From Ilumatobacteraceae bacterium (GTDB lineage Bacteria; Actinomycetota; Acidimicrobiia; Acidimicrobiales; Ilumatobacteraceae), in assembly GCA_023253435.1 (NCBI GenBank), contig JALRGJ010000067.1, forward strand, positions 1 through 6,321: a stretch of DNA of 6,321 nt, in the 5' to 3' direction. The notes under the pieces are model-generated. The model was not told the origin of the DNA. It searched no databases and saw nothing but the letters and a program-made list of their open reading frames with translations. The translations under genes and the position numbers were made by a program. Positions 1 through 6,321 of the stretch are shown here, in pieces (the stretch's first letter is position 1; each line of letters begins with the position of its first letter).

Positions 1-1193
1 ATGCAAGCATGGATGATTTCATGCAGCAGTTGCAGGAAATGGCACAGCAGGGCGAAGGCAATGGTGGTGCTGGGGGAATGGATTCACTCACTCCAGAAGA
101 GTTGATGAACATTCTGATGAATGCACTGATGAATGGTGATCAAGCCATGATGCGAGCGCTTGCTCGCCAAGCTGTGCAGCGCTTTGCCGGAATGGAACCA
201 GGTAGGCCAGTGGGTGGTACCTATTACTTGTATCGCACATTACGCAATCTTGATCTCGACGGAATGATGGACAAGATGATGGACGCCAGCAAGCAACAGG
301 TGGGTGGAGAGCTCACCAAGCTTGAGGAGCGCCTTGAGCGAGATGAGTTCAGCAGCCGCATTGAGCAATTTAAGCAAGAGGTGGAGGCCGAAATTCGACG
401 TCGTCTTGTGGCAGATAGAGGTGCAGAGGCAATGGCCAAAACACTTCGCAAGCCATTGCCTGAAGATGTTGAGTTCATGCATGCAAGCCGCGACGAAATG
501 CAAAATCTGAAAAAGGCATTGCAGCCACTAACGCGCAAACTTGCGGCCAAGTTGGCTCGCAAGCGCAGGCATGGACGTAAAGGTCCTTTAGATTTTCGTA
601 ACACAGTTCGCCACAGCCTTGCGTATGGAGGCGTTCCCGCGGAACCAAAGTTCAAGTATCCGCGTCCTGCAAAACCGGAACTTATTGTGGTGGCAGATAT
701 CTCTGGCTCAGTTGCTGCCTTCGCACGCTTCACTTTGATGCTTGTGTATGCGCTCTCCAACCAATTCTCAAAGGTCCGTGCATTTGTGTTCATTGACGGC
801 ATCGATGAAGTCACAGACTTCTTCAAGAAGACGGAGGATATTTCAGAGGCAATCCAACGCATCAACACTGAGGCAGATGTGATTTGGGTAGACGGACACT
901 CCGATTATGGTCATGCGTTTGAGGTGTTCTGGGACAAATTCGGAAAAGAAGTCAATCCAAAGTCAACAGTGATGTTTTTGGGAGATGCCAGAAACAATTA
1001 CCACGCATCGCAAGCATGGGTTATCAAAGAAGTTCGCCAAAAGGCAAGGAAAGTCTTTTGGCTGAACCCAGAGCCACGTTCCTACTGGAACACTGGCGAT
1101 TCAATTGTTAATGAATATGGCATTCACACAGATGGTGTGTACGAATGCAGAAATCTCCGACAGCTAGAAGCATTCGTAGAGAACTTGGTCTGA
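1..1193 (+). CDS. CoxE-like VWA domain protein, probably 5'-truncated by the window edge
   Basis: This is a von Willebrand factor A protein of the CoxE type, a likely cytosolic partner of MoxR-family AAA+ ATPases in maturation or metal loading of enzymes. Numbered from the first ATG (position 9), the MIDAS metal site is D230-I-S-G-S234. It is followed by S298-D-Y-G and by G325-D326-A-R-N-N, as in CoxE proteins, and a late L352-N-P-E-P-R-S-Y-W block completes the family pattern. Residues 64-82 (PGRPVGGTYYLYRTL and on) are typical of actinobacterial members. Residues about 100-135 are rich in Glu, Lys and Arg and look like a coiled coil. A basic stretch (K181-K191) precedes the VWA domain. The frame is open to the left edge and only 8 nt precede the first ATG, with no ribosome site. 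As I recall them, related proteins carry roughly 90 more N-terminal residues, so the true start probably lies outside. The VWA assignment is strong; the client enzyme is unknown. Confidence 0.9.
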   Translation, partial: ASMDDFMQQLQEMAQQGEGNGGAGGMDSLTPEELMNILMNALMNGDQAMMRALARQAVQRFAGMEPGRPVGGTYYLYRTLRNLDLDGMMDKMMDASKQQVGGELTKLEERLERDEFSSRIEQFKQEVEAEIRRRLVADRGAEAMAKTLRKPLPEDVEFMHASRDEMQNLKKALQPLTRKLAAKLARKRRHGRKGPLDFRNTVRHSLAYGGVPAEPKFKYPRPAKPELIVVADISGSVAAFARFTLMLVYALSNQFSKVRAFVFIDGIDEVTDFFKKTEDISEAIQRINTEADVIWVDGHSDYGHAFEVFWDKFGKEVNPKSTVMFLGDARNNYHASQAWVIKEVRQKARKVFWLNPEPRSYWNTGDSIVNEYGIHTDGVYECRNLRQLEAFVENLV

Positions 1194-1199
1194 TCTTTC

Positions 1200-1832
1200 G
1201 TGTCATCCACGCGCCTCGTATTGATTCGGCACGGAGAATCTCGGGCTTCAACAGAGCGTTTCATTGGTGGTCCACGTTCTTGCACAGGATTAACAGATCT
1301 GGGCCGTACGCAGGCCAACGCTCTGCGTGATCGACTATTGAAGGGTCACGATTTTGCGGCAACAGCCTTGTATGCGAGCAATTTCCCACGGGCCATGGAA
1401 ACTGCGCAGATCATTGCTCCTGCTCTTGGGTCATTGCCAGTCACCGTTGACTCTGGGTGGGGAGAACATGACCCAGGTCCGGATTGTGATGGCATGACTT
1501 ATGACGAATTCATTGAACGGTTTGGTCAACCGCGTTGGGACGGGGATCCCCACGACGTCACATATCCGGGTGGAGAGACAATTCATCAGTTTCATAATCG
1601 AGTTTTGGAAACATTGCGCAGAACAGTGAGATCTCATGAGGGCGGAACTGTAGTGATCTCTTGTCACGCAGGTGTTGTTGATGCTGTTCTACGTAACACC
1701 CTCCATATGCATCAGACAGGAAAATTCGAACTTTCCACAACCAACACATCGCTGACAGAACTTGTGCATGTTCAAGGGTCCAAGTGGCGACTTTTGAGAT
1801 ACAACGATTCAGGCCACTTGGCAGGCCTTTAA
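1200..1832 (+). CDS. Histidine phosphatase family protein (phosphoglycerate mutase-like)
   Basis: This 210-residue protein belongs to the branch-1 histidine phosphatase superfamily, cytosolic enzymes that remove or transfer phosphate through a phospho-histidine. The signature R10-H11-G12-E13-S14 carries the nucleophile H11. The other expected pocket residues are present: R64 in S60-N-F-P-R-A-M-E-T, E89 in W87-G-E-H, and H156 in S154-C-H-A-G. The length fits the family and there is no signal peptide. The GTG start at 1200 is chosen because the signature begins nine residues later, the usual distance, and no other start codon fits; no good Shine-Dalgarno site is visible. It begins 6 nt after the VWA gene stop and ends 18 nt before the oxidoreductase gene, so it is probably co-transcribed and read by ribosomes arriving from upstream. 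The substrate cannot be inferred: the superfamily includes sugar-phosphate, nucleotide and cobalamin-pathway phosphatases as well as mutases. Confidence 0.93.
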   Translation: MSSTRLVLIRHGESRASTERFIGGPRSCTGLTDLGRTQANALRDRLLKGHDFAATALYASNFPRAMETAQIIAPALGSLPVTVDSGWGEHDPGPDCDGMTYDEFIERFGQPRWDGDPHDVTYPGGETIHQFHNRVLETLRRTVRSHEGGTVVISCHAGVVDAVLRNTLHMHQTGKFELSTTNTSLTELVHVQGSKWRLLRYNDSGHLAGL

Positions 1833-1850
1833 CGCCAGTACATTGCGCTT

Positions 1851-3083
1851 GTGTCTCCTGTTGATCAGCTTCCAGTAGTAGTGGTGGGAGGCGGTACCGC
1901 TGGTTTATCTTTCGTGTGCGAATTTGTACAGCACTCCACACGTCCCGTAGTGCTGTACGAGCCAGGCCCTGAAGTGAGAGACCACTCTCGGCGTTTTTTC
2001 AATGTTCTACTCCCAGAATTTATTCAGCCACACGTCAGTGCAATTTTGGTGGAAGGGGAGCCACCAGTTCCTTACTTGCAGGCACAAGCATTTGGTGGAG
2101 GATCTGCAATTAACGGAATGCTCAATGATCCGGTATCACTTGATGATCTCTTGTTTTATGTTCAACCTGAGCAATCCGAGATTGGTCCAGTGGCGCGCAC
2201 GCTGATCAATGTTGGCGGGGTGACCGCAACTTTGGCATGGAAAAAGAATGAACGACTCAACGATGTGGCCACAATCAAAGATCTCATTTCCTCTGGTCGG
2301 ATATCAGTTCTTCAGAAATCAGTGGACTCGCTACTTGTTGAAGACGGCGCGGTTGTTGGGGTGCGAAGTGGGGGAGAGGAAGTTCGGGCGGCTCACGTTG
2401 TGCTCGCAGCGGGGGTGACAGCAAGTATCGATTTGCTCTCTGCTCAACAAGATCTCTCAAAGACATTTCACATCGGCGAAAATATTTCTGACCATCCATG
2501 TCTTACTGCGACTGTGACTTTGAAGAGCGCTGCCCCGCCGGAATCGTTTGATGCAGGCGCTTACAAGTATCTACAACTGCCTCATGGTGAATCAGCGGTT
2601 GTTGTTGCGTATGAACGAGCACATCGCGACGATGAGGAGACTGGTCTGCTTTCTGTTGTCCTGTTGTCACCGCAATCTCGAGGCTGGATGGAAAGTATGG
2701 GAAGTGAAGTTGTGGCTCACATGAACATGCTTTCCACGCAAGCAGATGTAGTAGCTATGCGAGAAGCCACACGAGAACTTGTTGAAATTTTGCTTCATCC
2801 TGACCTAAGAAGAATCTCAGATTCCATCTCTTTGGGTACTTCCGGTGTTTCTCTAGAGGAGGTTCTGGACATGACTAATGCAGAGCTTGACTCTTGGTTG
2901 AGATGCAATCTGAGCCCGGTCTCTCATATTTCAGGAGGTTGTTCACTGATTGGAGAGAAGATCCCCGGGCTTTCAGTGGCCGACGCATCAGCATTTGAAC
3001 ATGTTCCACACGGATTCCCCAATCATTTCGTCCGAACATTTGCACGTAAGGTGGGGCAAGAAATTGGGGAGATGTACACGTGA
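1851..3083 (+). CDS. Compact GMC-type FAD-dependent oxidoreductase
   Basis: This 410-residue flavoprotein is likely a GMC (glucose-methanol-choline) family oxidoreductase that oxidises an alcohol or similar group. The N-terminal FAD fold shows V9-V-V-V-G-G-G-T-A-G18, then Y36-E37-P-G at the end of the second strand. Further GMC marks follow: G82-G-G-S-A-I-N-G-M90, V184-L-A-A-G188, G209-E-N-I-S-D-H-P216, L272-S-P-Q-S-R-G278, and H359-I-S-G-G-C followed by G373-L-S-V-A-D-A-S380. It is short for GMC enzymes (commonly 500-600 residues). Only about 60 residues separate N88 from the next conserved strand near V153, and the usual lid segment with a PGWSW-like motif is absent. H359 matches the conserved active-site histidine, but the second catalytic position near G388-F-P-N-H392 is not clear. 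The GTG start is forced by an in-frame stop just upstream. Its stop overlaps the next gene's start. The mycofactocin-associated MftG group is a possible relative, but no mft gene is visible here. Confidence 0.85.
   Translation: MSPVDQLPVVVVGGGTAGLSFVCEFVQHSTRPVVLYEPGPEVRDHSRRFFNVLLPEFIQPHVSAILVEGEPPVPYLQAQAFGGGSAINGMLNDPVSLDDLLFYVQPEQSEIGPVARTLINVGGVTATLAWKKNERLNDVATIKDLISSGRISVLQKSVDSLLVEDGAVVGVRSGGEEVRAAHVVLAAGVTASIDLLSAQQDLSKTFHIGENISDHPCLTATVTLKSAAPPESFDAGAYKYLQLPHGESAVVVAYERAHRDDEETGLLSVVLLSPQSRGWMESMGSEVVAHMNMLSTQADVVAMREATRELVEILLHPDLRRISDSISLGTSGVSLEEVLDMTNAELDSWLRCNLSPVSHISGGCSLIGEKIPGLSVADASAFEHVPHGFPNHFVRTFARKVGQEIGEMYT
3066..3072 (+). promoter_or_regulatory. Ribosome binding site of the MBL-fold hydrolase gene
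   Basis: GGGGAGA lies inside the last codons of the oxidoreductase gene, 7 nt before the GTG at 3080. It is the clearest Shine-Dalgarno-like sequence among the plus-strand genes here and supports the overlapping GTG as the real start. Confidence 0.6.
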
Positions 3084-4009
3084 GTTACACATTGGGTTTA
3101 CATGAATTGGCTGAAGGCACTCATGCATATCTGCAGCCAGATGGCGGATGGGGATGGTCCAACGCTGGCCTCGTAGTGGGAGATGGCGAATCTCTATTGG
3201 TGGATACTCTTTTCGATCTCAAGATCACACAACGCATGCTTGACTTCATGGCACCGCTCACTCGGGATGCCTCCATCTCAACAGTTGTGAACACTCATGC
3301 GAATGGGGATCACTGTTACGGAAATCAGCTCTTAAAAGATCGCCAAATCATTGCATCGCAAGCGACTGCTCATGAGATGTCTGAAGTTCCACCAGCAATG
3401 TTGGCGGCACTCAATAAAGCACCGGGTGATGTGGGTGATTTATTCAGACACTTTTTTGGTGAATTTGATTTTGAAAACATTGAGTCCGTACTTCCCACCC
3501 AAACATTTGAAGGTTCACATACTTTTTCTGTCGGTGGACGAACCATTGAGCTTGTTCAAGTGGGGCCAGCGCACACTTTGGGAGACACCCTCGTTTTTGT
3601 TCCTGATGCAAAAACTGTCTACACAGGTGACATTTTGTTTATCGGTGGAACACCGTTGGCATGGGTGGGGCCTATGGACAACTGGATTGCTGCGTGCGAC
3701 ATGATCTGTGATGCAGATGTGGATCACATCGTTCCTGGTCATGGCCCTCTCACCGATAAAGCTGGTGTTAAGGCAATCCGGGAATATCTGGTGTATGTGC
3801 AAAAGGAGGCTACGGAGCGTTTCCATGGAGGCATGGATGCATGGGATGCAGCACGAGATATTTCATTAAATGGTTTTGATCAGTGGGGAGAGATTGGTCG
3901 AATCTCTGTCAACGTTGACACTGTGTATAAAACTCTTGACCCTAATCACAAGAGCCCAGATGTGGTGGAACAGTTCAGACGGATGTATGCGTTGGAGAAT
4001 CCGCATTGA
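3080..4009 (+). CDS. MBL-fold metallo-hydrolase with HANGDH motif
   Basis: This 309-residue protein has a metallo-beta-lactamase fold and is probably a cytosolic hydrolase binding one or two metal ions. The metal motif is N71-T-H73-A-N75-G-D77-H78, followed by G163-P-A-H165, Y181-T-G-D184 and P219-G-H221-G. These correspond to the usual ligands, except that the second histidine of HxHxDH is replaced by N75. A Q20-P-D-G-G-W-G-W-S-N-A-G stretch near the N-terminus leads into the first strands (L40-V-D-T). From memory, actinobacterial relatives share both this stretch and the HANGDH form, so the substitution is probably a family trait and not a defect. The length is usual for a single-domain MBL protein with a C-terminal extension. 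The GTG start overlaps the oxidoreductase stop (GTGA) and has a good ribosome site. Its 3' end overlaps the convergent SURF1 gene by 35 nt. The substrate is unknown; thioester, ester or lactone hydrolysis are all possible. Confidence 0.93.
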   Translation: MSYTLGLHELAEGTHAYLQPDGGWGWSNAGLVVGDGESLLVDTLFDLKITQRMLDFMAPLTRDASISTVVNTHANGDHCYGNQLLKDRQIIASQATAHEMSEVPPAMLAALNKAPGDVGDLFRHFFGEFDFENIESVLPTQTFEGSHTFSVGGRTIELVQVGPAHTLGDTLVFVPDAKTVYTGDILFIGGTPLAWVGPMDNWIAACDMICDADVDHIVPGHGPLTDKAGVKAIREYLVYVQKEATERFHGGMDAWDAARDISLNGFDQWGEIGRISVNVDTVYKTLDPNHKSPDVVEQFRRMYALENPH

Positions 4010-4796
4010 TCTGAGGTTGGCGCAATCTTTTGCGAACTACTACTACCCATGCTGTTGCGGCAACCGTGGAAAAAAAGAACCACTGCACCGCATATGACAA
4101 ATGCGATCCGTTATCGCGGGGCGGTAAATCAACAATGGCTGGCCAATCAGCATTCTGTTCAGGCTTTTCACTGATGCGATCCAGATAGATGGGCAACACA
4201 TTTCCTGATGGAATTCTTTTTCCAATCAGTTCAATATCGAATCTTTGAAATTCCGTATTGGAAATGTCGTTGGAGTCAACTGCGCCAAGTGCGCCACGTG
4301 TCTGAGTGTCTCGCAAATATCCCTCTACTTGCACAACACCATTCGGAGGTGCGGGGGTGGAGGTGGCCAGTGGCACAAATCCTCTGTTGACATAGATAGT
4401 GCTTCCGTCGTTCAGTGTGAGGGGCACAACTGTGTCGTATCCAGCCGTGCCATTTTGGGATCTGTTCACAACGGTGACGGCATATTGAGAGTTGTAGGTG
4501 CCCGTTACTGTGACTCGTCTCCACTCAAAATTCTGGGAGAAATCTGGGGAAGTAAACGGGGTGTCGGAAAGTGACACCACTGCTTGGGTAGTTCTTGCAG
4601 AGATCAGAGAATTAAACGCCTTCTTCTCGTCGAGGCGTCGTAATTGCCAAAATCCAAGGTTCATCATGAGAACAATAAGAAGAACAACTCCCAGATGAAT
4701 CATGATCCATCGGGGAGTGAAGAGGCGACGTACCACACCCGAGAACGCTATCGGTCGGTGGGTGGAGGTTGGTAACGACGTTCTTGCTACGGTCAA
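3975..4796 (-). CDS. SURF1 family cytochrome c oxidase assembly protein
   Basis: SURF1 proteins are membrane factors that help insert heme a into aa3-type cytochrome c oxidase. The 273-residue product has the expected plan: a first membrane helix at about residues 31-46 followed by L47-G-F-W-Q-L-R-R-L; a soluble domain with W92-R-R-V-T-V-T-G-T-Y and Y135-V-N-R-G-F-V-P; and a closing H232-L-S-Y-A-V-Q-W-F motif that runs into a second helix (about 237-255) and a short basic tail. The longest reading starts with TTG at 4796, without a clear ribosome site. A GTG at 4736 gives a protein beginning M-V-R-R-L-F-T-P-R-W, which matches the short N-termini usual in actinobacterial SURF1 and may be the true start. 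The 3' end overlaps the MBL gene by 35 nt on the opposite strand. No oxidase subunit or heme A synthase gene is in the window, so the gene sits apart from its partners here. Confidence 0.93.
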   Translation of the reverse strand: MTVARTSLPTSTHRPIAFSGVVRRLFTPRWIMIHLGVVLLIVLMMNLGFWQLRRLDEKKAFNSLISARTTQAVVSLSDTPFTSPDFSQNFEWRRVTVTGTYNSQYAVTVVNRSQNGTAGYDTVVPLTLNDGSTIYVNRGFVPLATSTPAPPNGVVQVEGYLRDTQTRGALGAVDSNDISNTEFQRFDIELIGKRIPSGNVLPIYLDRISEKPEQNADWPAIVDLPPRDNGSHLSYAVQWFFFSTVAATAWVVVVRKRLRQPQINADSPTHTSV

Positions 4797-4834
4797 TAGG
4801 GCGTACGGGGGTGCGCCGAATTGGGGGTACAGAA
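4737..4834. promoter_or_regulatory. Divergent SURF1 / acyl-CoA synthetase upstream region
   Basis: Transcription of SURF1 (minus) and the acyl-CoA synthetase (plus) should begin in or near this stretch. If SURF1 starts at TTG 4796 only 38 nt remain between the genes; if it starts at GTG 4736 there are 98 nt. I see a weak -10-like TACGGT at 4788-4793 on the plus strand but no convincing -35 partner, and no clear operator palindrome. The promoter role rests on gene arrangement, not on a recognised motif. Confidence 0.3.
4823..4827 (+). promoter_or_regulatory. Probable ribosome binding site of the acyl-CoA synthetase gene
   Basis: A GGGGG run sits 7 nt before the ATG at 4835 and can pair, with one G-U, with the CCUCC of 16S rRNA. 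It favours this ATG over the in-frame GTG at 4811, which would add eight residues. Confidence 0.4.
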
Positions 4835-6321
4835 ATGTCTGAGTGGAACTACGGCATCATGTGGAAAGGGATCGCTCAAGCTGATCCTTCACGGCCTGCA
4901 CAGATTTTTGGTGAGGTGACGTATAGCTGGGGCGATTTCTATCAACGCTCCAATGCACTTGCTACTGATATGAAGGCTGCAGGTCTTGGCCACCATGCAA
5001 AGGTGGCTCAGTACCTCTATAACTGTCCTGAGTATTTAGAGAGCATTTTTGCGTCATGGTTGGTGGGTTATGTTCCCGTGAACACCAACTACAGATACGG
5101 GCCAGAGGAGATTTTGTATCTCTTTGAAAACTCCGATGCAGAGGCAGTTGTCTTTCATGCAGTTTTCGTTGATCTGATTGAAAAAGTGAAAGATCGATTG
5201 CCATTAGTCAAGCGCTGGTACATGGTGGCAGATGAGTCCGGCAACTCAACACCATCGTGGGCAGTGGACTATGCCGCTGTGGTCTCCGAGTCGAAGCCCG
5301 ATGTGACGCCCCTGCAGCCCCTCACCGGAGATGACATGCTGTTCCTGTACACAGGTGGAACAACGGGAATGCCAAAGGGCGTGATGTGGCGACAAGAAGA
5401 TCTCGTCACCGTTCTGGGCCGTGGTGGTAATGCAATAACTGGCGTTGCGCCTGCTGAGTCGGTAGAAGAAGTAATTTCCCGAATCACTCCAGGTGAAAAC
5501 TCAAATGTGATGTCATTAGTTGCTTGTCCGCTCATGCACGGCACTGGTCAGTTTTCTTCATTTATCAGCATGGCCATGGGTGGCTGCATCGTCACTATGC
5601 CAAATAGGAATTTTGATCCTGCGAAATTGTGGGATGAGGTGCAGAAGCACAAAGTGTCAAACATTGTGATTGTGGGATTGGCGTTCGCAGGTCCTTTGCT
5701 TGAGGTTCTCGACGAGAATCCAGGCAAGTGGGACCTCTCGAGTGTTGTGCAAATGGGTTCATCTGGAGTGATGTGGAGTCAAGAGAATAAGAACGCTTTG
5801 CTTGAACACATTCCGCAAATGTTCATTACTGACAGTTTTGGTTCTTCTGAAGCAGTAGGCATGGGAATGTCTGTTGCTGCAAAAGGTGCAGCACCAAAGA
5901 CTGCACAATTCGCTCTCGGTCCAAATTGTGCAGTATTCACAGAAGACGGACGACGTGTAGAACCTGGAAGTGGAGAGCGAGGTCTAGTTGCAGTTGGTGG
6001 GGCGATTCCCCTTGGTTACTACAAAGATGAAGTGAAGACAGCTCAGACTTTTCGGATTTTTGAAGATCGGCGCTGGACAGTTCCAGGTGACTGGGCAGAA
6101 GTGAATGAAGACGGAACACTTCATCTACTTGGAAGAGGATCGGTCTGTATTAATACCGGTGGAGAAAAAGTTTTCCCTGAAGAAGTGGAAGAAGTGTTAA
6201 AAACACATGATGCGGTTCGCGATGCTGTGGCAGTGGGATTGCCCAACACGCGCTTTGGTGAAACCATTTGCGCAGTGGTTGAAGCAACTCCAGGAGCGTC
6301 ACCCACTCTTGAAGAGTTGGC
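4835..6321 (+). CDS. FadD19/FadD3-like acyl-CoA synthetase, 3' end cut by the window
   Basis: This ANL-superfamily adenylating enzyme activates a carboxylic acid to acyl-AMP and then to acyl-CoA. The frame stays open for 495 codons to the right edge. Visible motifs are the P-loop Y172-T-G-G-T-T-G-M-P-K-G182 followed by V-M-W-R, the M234-H235-G motif, D333-S-F-G-S-S-E339, the AMP-ribose aspartate G418-D419, and the hinge G433-R434-G-S-V-C-I-N-T-G-G-E-K445 followed by F-P-E-E-V-E-E. The hinge wording and the VMWR after the P-loop closely resemble the mycobacterial FadD19 group that acts on steroid side-chain acids, as I recall that sequence. The substrate here is still inference, since long-chain, branched or cyclic acids are all handled by relatives. 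FadD19 is about 550 residues, so roughly 50 C-terminal residues, including the catalytic A10 lysine, lie beyond the window. The ATG at 4835 places the first conserved segment at the usual distance. It is transcribed away from SURF1. Confidence 0.94.
   Translation, partial: MSEWNYGIMWKGIAQADPSRPAQIFGEVTYSWGDFYQRSNALATDMKAAGLGHHAKVAQYLYNCPEYLESIFASWLVGYVPVNTNYRYGPEEILYLFENSDAEAVVFHAVFVDLIEKVKDRLPLVKRWYMVADESGNSTPSWAVDYAAVVSESKPDVTPLQPLTGDDMLFLYTGGTTGMPKGVMWRQEDLVTVLGRGGNAITGVAPAESVEEVISRITPGENSNVMSLVACPLMHGTGQFSSFISMAMGGCIVTMPNRNFDPAKLWDEVQKHKVSNIVIVGLAFAGPLLEVLDENPGKWDLSSVVQMGSSGVMWSQENKNALLEHIPQMFITDSFGSSEAVGMGMSVAAKGAAPKTAQFALGPNCAVFTEDGRRVEPGSGERGLVAVGGAIPLGYYKDEVKTAQTFRIFEDRRWTVPGDWAEVNEDGTLHLLGRGSVCINTGGEKVFPEEVEEVLKTHDAVRDAVAVGLPNTRFGETICAVVEATPGASPTLEEL

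Noticed and set aside
224..868. 214-codon open frame on the minus strand
   Set aside because: It lies wholly antisense to the VWA gene, its translation is Ser/Arg/Leu-rich with no recognisable motif, and the plus-strand product is clearly a real family member.
1558..1941. 127-codon open frame on the minus strand across the phosphatase/oxidoreductase junction
   Set aside because: It shadows two well-supported genes and its translation has no family signature.
3515..3826. Open frames on both strands inside the MBL gene (also 3351-3704 plus)
   Set aside because: The metal-binding motifs in the 3080-4009 frame leave no doubt about the coding frame; the others have no motif.
4021..4034. Small inverted repeat CGCAA-TCTT-TTGCG just after the MBL stop, considered as a terminator
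   Set aside because: The stem is only 5 bp, there is no T-run on either side, and it lies within the SURF1 C-terminal coding sequence.
4245..4574. 109-codon plus-strand open frame antisense to SURF1
   Set aside because: It is opposite conserved SURF1 sequence and shows no domain or ribosome site.
5269..5544. Minus-strand open frame (and others at 4962-5204, 5937-6119, 6121-6306) opposite the acyl-CoA synthetase
   Set aside because: All are antisense to the continuous synthetase frame, which carries the full run of ANL motifs up to the window end.
1..6321. Search by eye for CRISPR arrays, tRNAs, IS ends, long direct repeats and phage or defence genes
   Set aside because: Nothing regular or recognisable was found; the window is almost fully occupied by six metabolic or assembly genes.

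Overview
The window looks like ordinary chromosomal DNA of an actinobacterium (Actinomycetota). It is tightly packed, four of the six genes appear to start with GTG or TTG, and base composition looks roughly balanced by eye. The CoxE-type VWA protein, the 'HANGDH' metallo-hydrolase, the short SURF1 and the FadD19-like acyl-CoA synthetase all resemble versions best known from actinobacteria. The balanced GC would suit an aquatic lineage such as a freshwater or marine acidimicrobial group. That finer placement is inference; no rRNA or marker gene is present to test it.

Layout. Positions 1-4009 hold four plus-strand genes in what reads as one operon: a CoxE-like VWA protein (probably cut at the left edge), a histidine phosphatase (6-nt gap), a compact GMC-type flavin oxidoreductase (18-nt gap) and an MBL-fold metallo-hydrolase (4-nt GTGA overlap). 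Facing them on the minus strand is a SURF1 gene (3975-4796) whose 3' end overlaps the hydrolase gene by 35 nt. Diverging from SURF1 after a very short gap is a FadD19/FadD3-like acyl-CoA synthetase (from 4835), which stays open to the right edge and lacks its C-terminal end here. There is no gene-free stretch longer than about 300 bases.

How they may work together. CoxE-type VWA proteins usually pair with a MoxR-type AAA+ ATPase in enzyme maturation, and that partner would be expected just upstream, outside the window. The flavin oxidoreductase and the hydrolase look translationally coupled and may act on successive or related metabolites; their substrates cannot be read from the sequence. 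SURF1 serves assembly of aa3-type cytochrome c oxidase, so the cell respires aerobically. The synthetase activates a carboxylic acid to its CoA thioester, possibly a steroid-type side chain or a branched or cyclic acid.

I found no tRNA, rRNA, CRISPR array, insertion sequence, prophage gene or convincing terminator. I see no clear new defence or mobile system. The most unusual items are the reduced GMC enzyme and its coupling to the MBL hydrolase.
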